Source of the DNA: Selenomonas sp. AE3005
GTDB taxonomy: Bacteria; Bacillota; Negativicutes; Selenomonadales; Selenomonadaceae
Assembly (NCBI RefSeq): GCF_000686945.1
Contig: NZ_JMME01000008.1
Coordinates: 84,981-148,980 of the forward strand
Length of the DNA stretch: 64,000 nt
Direction of reading: 5' to 3'
The stretch's first letter is position 1. Each line of letters opens with the position of its first letter. Below, piece by piece: positions 27,790 through 39,608 of the stretch. Under the pieces are notes generated by a model. That model was given only the letters and a program-made list of their open reading frames with translations, made no database searches and had not been told where the DNA came from. Position numbers and translations under genes: made by a program.

Positions 27790-28896
27790 ATGGGGATTTT
27801 CAAACGGTTTTTAGTGCTGACACTGGCTGTCACGCTGCTGGCCGGCTGCGGCAAAACATCCGAGGCCGACAGCAGCAAGCCGGAGACATTTGATGACAAG
27901 GTGGACGCCATCGTAAACAGCATGTCCCTGGCGGAAAAGGTGGGGCAGATGGTGATGATTGGCGTGCATGGCACGGAAATCAACGATGACAGCCGTTATA
28001 TGCTCAATCAGTACCATATTGGCGGCGTGATTTTCTTTGACCGCAACCTGCAGTCAGCCGAACAGACAAAAAAATTCACAGCTGACCTGCAGGCGCAGGC
28101 CGGCAAGGTGCCACTGTTCATCGCCATTGACGAAGAGGGCGGCCCGGTAGCCCGCGGCCGTGACTTTATTGAGGTACCGCCTGCGGCCCAAAGTCTGGGC
28201 CAGGGCGGGGATAATACCAAGGCCGAGGCCTGGGCGCAAAAGACGGGGGCTTATTTAAAGGAGCTGGGCATAAATGTGAATTTTGCGCCGGTGGCTGATG
28301 TGGGCACTAATTCCCGCGAGTATGCTGCTGATGGTCAGACAGTGGCGAAATTTGTCGCTGCGGCCGCGCAGGGTTATGAGTCAGCTCATGAAATCTATAC
28401 CTTGAAACATTTCCCGGGCATTGGCCGGGGAACGGTTGATTCCCATTTTGAGCGTTCGGAAATCCCGGCGACGAAGGACGAACTGCTGGCACAGGATTTA
28501 GTGCCGTTTAAGGAGATTATCGCTAATCACAGCCCGGAGAATTTCATGGTCATGATATCCCATCTGGTATATCCGGCTTTGGATAAAACGCACACAGCCA
28601 GTCTGTCAGCCGAGATTCAGACCAAACTGCTGCGACAGGAATTGGGCTTTAACGGGGTAATTATCACCGACTCGCTGGAGATGGGGGCAGTGTCCAAGTA
28701 CGGCGACTTCCGCAGCCTCGGCGTGCAGGCCGTGCAGGCCGGTGCCGATATCGCCCTGGTGTGTCACGAATATCCTCATGAAACCGATGTGTATCTCGGG
28801 CTGCTGGACGCGGCGGAAAAAGGTGTTATCAGCGAAGAGAGAATCAACGAGTCCGTGAAACGGATTGTGAAGATGAAATTGCTGCATAAAAGCTAA
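27790..28896 (+). CDS. nagZ: Glycoside hydrolase family 3 lipoprotein, beta-N-acetylhexosaminidase type
   Basis: 368 residues. A lipoprotein signal (LLAGC, Cys near residue 20) shows it is exported and anchored. The GH3 catalytic domain has AIDEEGGPVAR, KHFPGIGRGTVDSH (the His-Asp pair typical of NagZ-type enzymes) and GVIITDSLEMGAV, in which Asp is the nucleophile. NagZ-like lipoproteins in Firmicutes trim N-acetylglucosamine from cell-wall fragments. ATG 27790 follows AAGGGGG; an upstream GTG lacks a site. Terminator at 28908. Confidence 0.88.
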   Translation: MGIFKRFLVLTLAVTLLAGCGKTSEADSSKPETFDDKVDAIVNSMSLAEKVGQMVMIGVHGTEINDDSRYMLNQYHIGGVIFFDRNLQSAEQTKKFTADLQAQAGKVPLFIAIDEEGGPVARGRDFIEVPPAAQSLGQGGDNTKAEAWAQKTGAYLKELGINVNFAPVADVGTNSREYAADGQTVAKFVAAAAQGYESAHEIYTLKHFPGIGRGTVDSHFERSEIPATKDELLAQDLVPFKEIIANHSPENFMVMISHLVYPALDKTHTASLSAEIQTKLLRQELGFNGVIITDSLEMGAVSKYGDFRSLGVQAVQAGADIALVCHEYPHETDVYLGLLDAAEKGVISEERINESVKRIVKMKLLHKS

Positions 28897-28907
28897 ATAA
28901 TTAAAAG

Positions 28908-28948
28908 AAAATCTGTTGACGTAATGTTAAAGCGTCAGCAGATTTTTT
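28908..28948 (+). terminator. Terminator after nagZ
   Basis: AAAATCTG and TGACG pair with CGTCA and CAGATTTT, followed by a T run. The upper stem (TGACG/CGTCA) is similar to that of the terminator at 39570, and both are followed by the same repeat element. Confidence 0.85.
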
Positions 28949-28950
28949 TT

Positions 28951-29355
28951 GCAGTTTGACGGTCAAGGAGTTCTTAAAAATATCCCGTTCATGCGTGCAC
29001 GGGGTTCACGGGGGAGTAATTTTTCTGCCTCCGCTAAACGACACACCTCGGAAAATAGAAGTGTCCAGTTACCTGCGCCGGGCAGGCCAACGGCGCTCCT
29101 TTCAGTGTAGTTGCTTAGCTGCGTCCTACAGTGTGCCGGCCTTCGCTGCGCTCAGGCAGTCGCTCCCCGCAGAAAAATCACTCCCCCGTTCGCCCCCAGC
29201 AAAGGCTTGGATAATTGCCACGAAATCGTTGCTCCCGTAACAAGAACATCGATGTACTTGTTCCCTGTCACTGCGAAAGAATCATTATATATGGATATTA
29301 CCACCTCCACCCCACTGAGCTGTCACAAATAAAATAAAGCAAGCATTAACAAATA
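28951..29355. repeat. Reduced copy of a modular non-coding repeat element
   Basis: This 405-bp stretch without a gene is, in reverse orientation, a shorter form of the 598-bp element at 39609-40206. It begins with the end sequence GCAGTTTGACGGTCAA. It then holds a 180-bp module bounded by inverted arms (29009-29028 and 29169-29188, 20 nt with one mismatch), a linker with CAAGAACATCGATGTACTTG, and only the far arm of the second module (near 29290-29315). Small open frames inside it are artefacts of the repeat. Confidence 0.8.
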
Positions 29356-29371
29356 AACAGTAATCTATGAC

Positions 29372-29433
29372 TTGCAAATGATTATCATTTATAATATAAT
29401 AACGTTGTTGGATTAATGATAATACTTATCATT
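29372..29433 (+). promoter_or_regulatory. Fur-type iron-regulated promoter
   Basis: TTGCAA (29372-29377), a 17-bp spacer and TATAAT (29395-29400) form the promoter. The palindrome AAATGAT-T-ATCATTT (29376-29390) lies in the spacer, and a second one, AATGATAA-TAC-TTATCATT (29415-29433), just after the expected start of transcription. Both match the Fur box pattern, implying repression by iron-loaded Fur. Confidence 0.8.
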
Positions 29434-29448
29434 TGCGAGGTGATGTGA

Positions 29449-30015
29449 TTGGGACGTGAGGGATTTGAGCAGCTGTTGGGCTTTCATGCGGCGCCGATGT
29501 TGATGGGGCTTAAGACGGCGAGTCTATTGTCCTTTCAAAAGAGCCGGTTTGATGATTTTGAGGCTTTGCTGGCCGGTTATCAGCAGTGTTTTACCTGCAA
29601 GGGCATATCTGTTTTCCGCTTGTCAGAAGGGGAGGAGTATGTGCTGCTGCTGTTTTATCGCGAGGGGGCGTTGCGGCAGGATTTGGCACAGCCGGCGGCG
29701 AAGAAGATTTTAGGCAGATTGGGCTATCGTGATGATGATACTTTAATGGGGAAGTTGGAGTATCTGAAAATGCGTATGCAGCTGCGAAAATCCTTTCCGC
29801 ACGAGGTGGGGCTGTTTCTGGGCTATCCGCCGGAAGATGTGGCCGGTTTTATCCAGCATAAGGGACAGGACTTCGTGTGCAGCGGCTATTGGAAAGTTTA
29901 TGCCAATGAACGGGAAACACGGGCCCTGTTTGAACTGTATGCTGAATGCACCCATGATTTTTGTCTGCGGCTGGAGGCAGGGGAACGCCTGCCGGATTTG
30001 GTTAAGGCCGTGTGA
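29449..30015 (+). CDS. DUF3793 family protein
   Basis: 188-residue soluble protein. Segments such as FHAAPMLMGLKTASLL and HEVGLFLGYPPEDVAGF are characteristic of DUF3793, a family of unknown biochemical role found in anaerobic Firmicutes, often beside a flavodoxin gene. The TTG start follows GAGGTGAT at a normal distance. Two Fur boxes upstream suggest the pair is made under iron limitation, when flavodoxin replaces ferredoxin. Confidence 0.8.
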   Translation: MGREGFEQLLGFHAAPMLMGLKTASLLSFQKSRFDDFEALLAGYQQCFTCKGISVFRLSEGEEYVLLLFYREGALRQDLAQPAAKKILGRLGYRDDDTLMGKLEYLKMRMQLRKSFPHEVGLFLGYPPEDVAGFIQHKGQDFVCSGYWKVYANERETRALFELYAECTHDFCLRLEAGERLPDLVKAV

Positions 30016-30032
30016 ATAAGGAGGAATATGCA

Positions 30033-30464
30033 GTGAGTAAAGTTGCGATTGTTTATTGGTCAGGTACGGGAAATACTGAGGCTATGGCCAAGGCCATTGA
30101 AGAGGGCGCTAAAGCTGCCGGGGCTGAGGTGAGCCTGCTGGAAGTGGAATCCTTTAGGGCGTCCACCACGCCGGAATATGACGGCCTGTTGTTCGGCTGT
30201 CCGGCTATGGGGGACGAGGTGCTGGAGGAAGGTTCCTTTGAACCTGTTTTCACCGATGCCGAAAAGCACTTGTCCGGCAAGCCGGTAGCCTTGTTCGGTT
30301 CCTATGGCTGGGGCGGCGGTGCCTGGATGGAGTCCTGGGTGGAACGTACGCAGGGTGATGGTGCCAAACTGTTCTCCGACGGCCTGATTGTGGAAAATGC
30401 GCCCGGTGATGAAGAACTGGCTGCCTGCCGCAAACTGGGTGAGGATTTTGTGAAGTCGCTGTAA
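30033..30464 (+). CDS. Flavodoxin
   Basis: 143 residues with the FMN phosphate loop YWSGTGNTEAMA (residues about 8-19) and the aromatic loop GSYGWGGGAW. Flavodoxins carry single electrons between oxidoreductases in place of ferredoxin. The GTG at 30033 is chosen because AAGGAGG ends eight bases upstream; the nearby ATG at 30028 runs into a stop. It sits 17 bp after the DUF3793 gene and shares its Fur-type promoter. Confidence 0.93.
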   Translation: MSKVAIVYWSGTGNTEAMAKAIEEGAKAAGAEVSLLEVESFRASTTPEYDGLLFGCPAMGDEVLEEGSFEPVFTDAEKHLSGKPVALFGSYGWGGGAWMESWVERTQGDGAKLFSDGLIVENAPGDEELAACRKLGEDFVKSL

Positions 30465-30475
30465 GCTGCGCAAGG

Positions 30476-30527
30476 AAAAAGGCGCTTTGGATAAAATGCT
30501 TTCGCATTTCATCACAGCGCCTTCTTT
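30476..30527. terminator. Bidirectional terminator between flavodoxin and flagellin genes
   Basis: AAGGCGCT (30479) pairs with AGCGCCTT (30516-30523), with an inner AAATGC/GCATTT stem. A and T runs on either side allow use from both directions. Confidence 0.8.
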
Positions 30528-30542
30528 GGGGTGCAGAAAAAT

Positions 30543-32789
30543 TTACCGTAATAAATTCAATATTTCAGAATTGGATTTATTAGCTTGAGTTAGCATGGAT
30601 TGAGCTGCTTGCGAAATAATGTTGTTTTTATGATAGTTCGTTATGGTTTTGGCCATGTCTGCATCTCTGATAGTAGATTCTGAACTGGTTGTTTGCTCAT
30701 GTGCTATCGTTAGGTTGTTTTTCATAGCTTCAAGACGGTTAATTTGTGCTCCTAGTGTAGTGCTGGAATCAAGCAAATACTTGATTGCTTGGTCTAAATC
30801 ATTAAGAAATTTTATTGCCCCTGCTTTTGTTCGAACACATGAACCAGATGCTGTGGCCCCAGGTTTTGGGTACGGCCAGATCTCATCGCGCCACTTAGCT
30901 CTTTTTTCCTCCAATGTTAATTGGTCATATTCTGGTGGCCAATCGCTTGGATAGTCTGTTGGGGTTGGTTCAAGTGTAAAATAGGTGTTTTGAAGTGGAA
31001 ATAAAGCATCTAATGTAGTATTGGGAAGTTTCAATCGTGTATGTAAGGATGCTTTAGTGTCCGACTGAATGATGAGATCCTTGTGAGGGTATTTACGTGG
31101 GATATAGGTAACACGCTCTATCCATCTACCTCCTGGATCCGGAGTAGGTGGATCCGGAGTAGGTGGATCCGGAGTAGGTGGATCCGGAGTAGGTGGATCC
31201 GGAGTAGGGGGATCCGGAGTAGGCGGATCTGGAGTAGGCGGATCTGGAGTAGGTGGATCCGGAGTAGGCGGGACATAATCGCCACCATATTCATCTTCAC
31301 CACCACCAGAAATAGAACCGAGTCCACCATTATAAATAACAGGTGGATTACCAACTTGTCTAATACTGTAAGTATCAGTAACTGGATCATAAAACAATCC
31401 AGTTTGATGCAAATTATTGAGAATTACATAGTTTGCATCAGAATCAGTTTCACCTTTAGCGTCTTTTAATGCTAAAAAAACATTTCGCATTATTTCAGAG
31501 GGAGTTTGTGACTCGTTGCCAATTCCCACAGCATAAACTTTAGCATCTTTATATTGATAATTGGTTCTTTCATTTGTTGCTTGGCTGGGGGTATATAGTT
31601 GTCCTGTTCCAGCAGGTCTGTTGGTCTCAAATTTTATGCCAACGTATTGATTACAAGATACGTATGGGCAAAAAATAGTTATGCTTTGATTATTTAAATC
31701 TTTAGGCAAATCTAAAGGCTGACCATTTTTTGTTGCACTAGAAAAATTGATGTCTACAGACCAGCCTCTTGCTCCAGAACTAAGATCCTGCCCATTTAAG
31801 CTTATAGCAAACAGATCAGATCGTTCCTGTATTATTCCAACAGGAATGTCATTTCCACGACCATCTTTTATATAACATTGTTGATAAATATTAAAATTAG
31901 GAAGGCTTATACCATTGTATGCTATCTCAAATTCATTTCCATTTATATCTCTGCTATAAATGGGGGGATCAAAGCGTCCGGGGGTGCCAGGGCTATAAAC
32001 TATTGGTCTTGTTCGCATATTAACATTAGGCCAATCGTAAAGTCTCTCTGCAGGATTAAATGCTTTATATCCATTTATAGTTCCACTTACCCATTCTTTA
32101 GTCCAATTGTTGGGTGGAAAAAGCCCTCTTATATTATTGGGAACTGGTGGTTGAGTTGGATCCAAATCGACTGTATCATTACTAGAACCGAGCAATCCAC
32201 GTAAATTTACGCTTCTAAGGGAGATAGTATTATCGGTTGATGTATTTTGCGGAGACTGATCTTGTATTGATAATAAAGCATTAGTGGAATTTTCAGAATT
32301 ACTAATCGTGCTGTCTACATTATCTGGCACCCATTCTCTTGTTACCACTTTTTCCATTGTATCTGTTATACCATCCAACAATCGAATCCCATTATAGTTG
32401 GTTTCCCACGAAATATTATTAGACTGCATCAAAAGTTGAGTGGTTTCTGATTGTAAAACATCTCGATCTTGTTGGGAATAAGTATCATCTGAAGCTTTTA
32501 GTGCGTTTTCTCGCAGTTTCTTCATTAGTTCTAATTGTTGATCTACAGCTCCGGCGGCCACTTTCAGCATATTGCTGCCAACCTCGGTATTTTCCGTGCA
32601 TTGTTCCAGACCACGAAGTCTGACTTGCATGTTTTCACTGATTGCATAACCAGAAGCATCATCTTTGGCACTATTTATCCTTAACCCAGAGGTGATTTTC
32701 TTTAAATCTTTTGTTAGTTGACTGGTATTTTTATTTAATTCACTTAATGATAAAGCAGTATTGGGGTTATTCATTATGTTCATAGCCAT
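30543..32789 (-). CDS. Flagellin with a very large variable insert
   Basis: 748 residues, compared with 270-500 for most flagellins. The N-terminal D0/D1 part (residues 1-150: MNIMNNPNTALSLSELNKNT, SGLRINSAKDDASGYAISE) and the C-terminal D1/D0 part (from about residue 660: LGAQINRLEAMKNNL, DADMAKTITNYHKNNI, ending SEILNLLR) are typical and form the filament core. Residues 160-650 form the surface-exposed region and match nothing I recognise. It includes nine exact PPTPD repeats. The gene is AT-rich compared with its neighbours, and no other flagellar genes adjoin it. It is a possible target of the glycan island at 1-10 kb. Good ribosome site AGGAGGTG. Confidence 0.93.
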   Translation of the reverse strand: MAMNIMNNPNTALSLSELNKNTSQLTKDLKKITSGLRINSAKDDASGYAISENMQVRLRGLEQCTENTEVGSNMLKVAAGAVDQQLELMKKLRENALKASDDTYSQQDRDVLQSETTQLLMQSNNISWETNYNGIRLLDGITDTMEKVVTREWVPDNVDSTISNSENSTNALLSIQDQSPQNTSTDNTISLRSVNLRGLLGSSNDTVDLDPTQPPVPNNIRGLFPPNNWTKEWVSGTINGYKAFNPAERLYDWPNVNMRTRPIVYSPGTPGRFDPPIYSRDINGNEFEIAYNGISLPNFNIYQQCYIKDGRGNDIPVGIIQERSDLFAISLNGQDLSSGARGWSVDINFSSATKNGQPLDLPKDLNNQSITIFCPYVSCNQYVGIKFETNRPAGTGQLYTPSQATNERTNYQYKDAKVYAVGIGNESQTPSEIMRNVFLALKDAKGETDSDANYVILNNLHQTGLFYDPVTDTYSIRQVGNPPVIYNGGLGSISGGGEDEYGGDYVPPTPDPPTPDPPTPDPPTPDPPTPDPPTPDPPTPDPPTPDPPTPDPGGRWIERVTYIPRKYPHKDLIIQSDTKASLHTRLKLPNTTLDALFPLQNTYFTLEPTPTDYPSDWPPEYDQLTLEEKRAKWRDEIWPYPKPGATASGSCVRTKAGAIKFLNDLDQAIKYLLDSSTTLGAQINRLEAMKNNLTIAHEQTTSSESTIRDADMAKTITNYHKNNIISQAAQSMLTQANKSNSEILNLLR
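31135..31269 (-). repeat. Nine tandem 15-bp units encoding PPTPD in the flagellin
   Basis: The unit GGATCCGGAGTAGGT (plus strand) occurs nine times with one to three silent changes. It keeps the reading frame, so gain or loss of units changes only the length of a stiff proline-rich linker. Confidence 0.95.
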
Positions 32790-33181
32790 TAGATTTCACC
32801 TCCTGTATGAGGGAGAGAACGACTGTTTATTTAAAAAGGAACAATGTTTCGGTGTAGAAGACTGTGTGCGCATAGGCAATTTCTCATTGCTATTCAAAAC
32901 TATAAAATCCCTCTTAATGTATTTATCGTTGTTTTTTTGCAGATGTTAAATCTGATTTTATAGTAAGAACGGAGGAACGTTTAGCGAATACGAATCCTAG
33001 ACGAGTGGATTAGAAGCATTGTTAATCACATCAATCTTTTACCATAGGTATTTGTTGAACTGTGCTAATGTAAAATATGAAAATGATTTTGTAAAAATAG
33101 TGCTTCCAATAGAATAAGTGGATCTGTGCATAAGTGACAAAGCATGTGACAGCCCCTTTTTGAGTATATGTAATTGCCTGT
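32790..33181 (-). promoter_or_regulatory. AT-rich flagellin upstream region with a possible sigma28 promoter
   Basis: On the minus strand TTAA (32949-32946), 17 bases, then CGATAA (32928-32923) partly fit the flagellar sigma28 pattern TAAA-N15-GCCGATAA; the GC before CGATAA is missing. The transcript leader would be about 125 nt. In the remainder (32950-33181) I see no gene and no clear terminator for the gene at 33182. Confidence 0.35.
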
Positions 33182-33928
33182 TTACGGCTGTTTTTCCGTA
33201 CTGGCTTTTGTTTTCGGCAGGCGGGTATTTATTTCCGTCAGCACCTTATTGCCGATGGTGCGCAGTCCTTTCAGCGCTACAGATTTGTTGCCGAGGTCGC
33301 CGATGATGGTGCTGTCAGAGGCTTTTTCGGTGAATTTGCCGTTATAGAGATATTTGCCTGTACCCAGATTTATCATTTTCAAGGGCACGGAAACGGTGAT
33401 ATCCTTGCCGATGGTGAAAAACGTCATTTTATCGCGGATAATAAAGGGCTGTATTTCCAGGTAAACACAGTAGTCAATTCCCGAACCGTTAAAGGCGTCT
33501 ATGAAGTCGGCGCGTTCGGCGGCGGATATATCCGTATAGCCCATTTTGTTCAGGATTTCTACATAGGGCGAACCGTCTATCAGCTCATAGGTACCTTTGG
33601 GCAGGGCCTGGTTTAGATATTTAAAGATTTCGTTGTCAATGTCCTTGTCATAGGTAGATTTGGTATTGTTGACATAGATTACGGCAACTTTGGGGCTTTT
33701 GCTTTCCACCGGGGCTGCCGGCTGGCTTTGTTTCGTCATGAGTTCGTCAATGCGCTTTTGAATGTTCTCACGTTCTGCCGGCTGCTGCGGTGGATTGCCG
33801 GCATTGCGTATGCGCTCGACTAAATTGGTGGGCGCGGCAGCCGGTTGTGTATCTGCCGCTGCCAGGGCTGTACCGCTGAGGCCCATGATTATAGCCAGGG
33901 AAAGACCACAGATTTTTTTACGCAACAT
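33182..33928 (-). CDS. Exported protein of unknown function
   Basis: 248 residues with a signal peptide (LSLAIIMGLSGTALAAAD, cleavage near residue 24). A Pro/Gln-rich linker (about 25-75) leads to a folded part starting KVAVIYVNNTKSTYDKDID, with later segments YELIDGSPYVEILNKMGY and GKYLYNGKFTEKA. The pattern of a predicted open alpha/beta domain followed by strands recalls periplasmic proteins that sense or shuttle lipids, but I cannot name a family. ATG 33928 follows GGAGGG; an upstream start at 33979 lacks one. Divergent from lacZ. Confidence 0.65.
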   Translation of the reverse strand: MLRKKICGLSLAIIMGLSGTALAAADTQPAAAPTNLVERIRNAGNPPQQPAERENIQKRIDELMTKQSQPAAPVESKSPKVAVIYVNNTKSTYDKDIDNEIFKYLNQALPKGTYELIDGSPYVEILNKMGYTDISAAERADFIDAFNGSGIDYCVYLEIQPFIIRDKMTFFTIGKDITVSVPLKMINLGTGKYLYNGKFTEKASDSTIIGDLGNKSVALKGLRTIGNKVLTEINTRLPKTKASTEKQP

Positions 33929-33986
33929 ATATGAACCCTCCATTTTTAGAAAATTAACGTTATTTCCATAATAGACCAAAATATAA

Positions 33987-37265
<3,279 letters not shown>

Positions 37266-37286
37266 TACTGCTTTAGGAGGCGCAAC

Positions 37287-39536
37287 ATGATTGATTTTGA
37301 CAAGGCAACAGGTGTATTCCACCTGCATAATGATAAGGTAAGCTATGTAATGCAGGTCGTGCGGGATCGTTATCTGCTGCACCGTTATTGGGGACGTCCC
37401 CTGAAGAAATTCCGCGATACAGCACCTATGCAGTCCATTGACCGGGCCTTTTCGCCGCAGCCGGCTGCCTGGCCGAATGAGCGCACGTTCTCTTTGGATG
37501 TGCTGCCGCAGGAATATCCGTCCTACGGGCATGGTGATTACCGCCTGCCGGCTTATGAAGTTCGGCTCGCTAATGGTACGACGGTAACCGAGCTGTTTTA
37601 TGACCGCTATGAAATCACGGCTGGCAAGCCTGAACTTGCCGGCCTGCCGGCGGTGTATGCTAAGGAAACCGACGCCGAAACCCTGCATATCTATCTTAAG
37701 GACAGTCAGGGCAGATTGGCGGTGGAATTACTCTATACCCTGCTGCGTGATGCGTCCATGCTTACCCGCAGTGCCAAAATCGTCAACTGTGGCAGCGAGG
37801 CTTTAGACTTGACCAATGCGGCCAGCTTTGCTTTGGATTTTGACGGCCATGATTTTGACCGGTTGAGCCTGTATGGCGGTCATGCCGCCGAGCGCAGCCT
37901 CGAACGCGTACCCTTAATGCGTGGTGTGCAGGAAACGGGCAGCCGCCGGGGCGCCAGCTCACACCAGCAGTCGCCGTTTTTGGCGCTGGCACGCAAGGAT
38001 ACCGGCGAAACGACAGGAGAAGTCTATGGTTTCAGTATGGTGTGGAGCGGTGAAACCTCCTTTACTACCGAAGTGGAACAGTTTGGTACCACCAGGGTTA
38101 TCGGCGGTATCAATCCCTTTGAGTTCAAATGGCACCTGGCTGCAGGCGAGTCCTTTCAGACGCCGGAGGCTATGCTCGTCTACAGTGATAAAGGCCTTAA
38201 TGGCATGAGCCAGACGTTCCATCAGACTGTAAGGGAACATATCGTACGCGGCAAATATCAGCATGAACTGCGGCCGATTCTCGTCAATAACTGGGAGGCA
38301 ACTTACTTTGACTTTGACGAGGAAAAAATCGACAATCTGGCGCAGTCGGCCGCCGATTTGGGGCTGGAACTCTTAGTCCTTGATGATGGCTGGTTCGGCA
38401 AGCGCAATGACGATAACAGCAGTCTGGGTGACTGGTTCGTCAATACGGATAAGCTGAAACAGGGGCTTAAAGGCGTGGCAGCGTCTGCGCATAAGCGCGG
38501 CTTGAAATTTGGCCTGTGGTTTGAGCCGGAGATGATTTCCGAGGATTCGGAGCTTTACCGCGCCCACCCTGACTGGACTTTGCATGTGCCGGATTACCAG
38601 AACAGTTTCAGCCGTCATCAGCTCGTGCTTGATTTGTCGCGTCCGGAAGTCTGTGACTACATCGTAAAATCTGTCGGTGATGTACTGTCCTCTGCCGAAA
38701 TTGACTATGTGAAATGGGATTTCAACCGCCACCTGACGGAGGCGTTTTCGGCAGCCTTGCCGTCTGAGCGGCAGGGGGAAACAAAAACACGTTTCGTGCT
38801 GGGGCTTTACGATATTCTGGAACGCCTGACGGCCCAATTCCCGCATGTACTGTGGGAAAGCTGCTCGGGCGGCGGCGGCCGTTTTGATGCAGGTATGCTC
38901 TACTATATGCCGCAGACCTGGACCAGTGACAACACCGATGCCGTCTGCCGCCTGTCAATTCAGAGCGGTACAAGTTATGTGTTCCCACCGCTGACCATGG
39001 GGGCTCATGTATCGGTGACACCGAATCATCAGGTGGGGCGCGTTACGAGCCTGCAGACGCGAACCCTCTGTGCCTTTGCCGGAGATTTTGGCTACGAGCT
39101 CGATATTACCCGCATGAGCGCCGAAGAAAAGGAACAGGTCAAAAAGCATGTGGCCCTCTATAAGCGCCTGCGTCCGACCTTGCAGCTAGGCAAGTTCTAC
39201 CGCCTGCTGACGCCCTTTGCCGGGACGAAAAACGAAACGGCCTGGCAGTTTGTCAGCGAAGATGGCAAAGAAGTAGTAGTGCTCTATTTCAAGACCTTGG
39301 CTGAACCGGCAACGCCCCTCCGTAAATTGCAGCTGACAGCGCTGGAGGCCGATGCCGAATACGAGTTGACAGACTACCTCCCTGCCCAGCGCACGAGCAT
39401 GGACTTTGGCGGGGAAAAATCCCTGCAAATGACGGGGCAGGTATTCTATGGAGATGAACTAATGTATAACGGCTTAGGCGTGGAGAAGATTGACACGGAT
39501 TTTGCGGCTTATATGTGGGTGCTGACAAAAAAATAA
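37287..39536 (+). CDS. Alpha-galactosidase, GH36 family
   Basis: 749 residues, typical of GH36 tetrameric alpha-galactosidases. LVLDDGWFGKRNDD marks the barrel; the nucleophile Asp lies in YVKWDFNRHL and the acid/base Asp in TWTSDNTDAVCR; WESCSGGGGRFD is also conserved. It removes terminal alpha-galactose from melibiose- or raffinose-like sugars in the cytosol. Co-transcribed with lacZ; TTTAGGAGG precedes the start. Confidence 0.95.
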   Translation: MIDFDKATGVFHLHNDKVSYVMQVVRDRYLLHRYWGRPLKKFRDTAPMQSIDRAFSPQPAAWPNERTFSLDVLPQEYPSYGHGDYRLPAYEVRLANGTTVTELFYDRYEITAGKPELAGLPAVYAKETDAETLHIYLKDSQGRLAVELLYTLLRDASMLTRSAKIVNCGSEALDLTNAASFALDFDGHDFDRLSLYGGHAAERSLERVPLMRGVQETGSRRGASSHQQSPFLALARKDTGETTGEVYGFSMVWSGETSFTTEVEQFGTTRVIGGINPFEFKWHLAAGESFQTPEAMLVYSDKGLNGMSQTFHQTVREHIVRGKYQHELRPILVNNWEATYFDFDEEKIDNLAQSAADLGLELLVLDDGWFGKRNDDNSSLGDWFVNTDKLKQGLKGVAASAHKRGLKFGLWFEPEMISEDSELYRAHPDWTLHVPDYQNSFSRHQLVLDLSRPEVCDYIVKSVGDVLSSAEIDYVKWDFNRHLTEAFSAALPSERQGETKTRFVLGLYDILERLTAQFPHVLWESCSGGGGRFDAGMLYYMPQTWTSDNTDAVCRLSIQSGTSYVFPPLTMGAHVSVTPNHQVGRVTSLQTRTLCAFAGDFGYELDITRMSAEEKEQVKKHVALYKRLRPTLQLGKFYRLLTPFAGTKNETAWQFVSEDGKEVVVLYFKTLAEPATPLRKLQLTALEADAEYELTDYLPAQRTSMDFGGEKSLQMTGQVFYGDELMYNGLGVEKIDTDFAAYMWVLTKK

Positions 39537-39569
39537 GCTGGTCAATTACAGTTATTCTTCTATTTTTCA

Positions 39570-39604
39570 AAAGTCCGCTGACGAATACGTCAGTGGGCTT
39601 TTTC
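39570..39604 (+). terminator. Terminator of the lacZ-alpha-galactosidase operon
   Basis: AAAGTCCGCTGACG, loop AATA, CGTCAGTGGGCTTTTT. The TGACG/CGTCA top of the stem recurs in the terminator at 28908. Confidence 0.85.
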
Positions 39605-39608
39605 TATT

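Noticed and set aside
28956..29332. Small open frames in the region behind nagZ that could be read as an Arg/Pro-rich protein
   Set aside because: They lie inside the inverted-repeat element, have no ribosome site and are interrupted in the second copy.
31135..31269. Possible CRISPR-like array
   Set aside because: Units are 15 bp, directly adjacent without spacers, and in frame within a gene.
31083..31469. Plus-strand frame with many WIRSR repeats opposite the flagellin
   Set aside because: It is the antisense reading of the PPTPD units; the flagellin frame is supported by both conserved ends.
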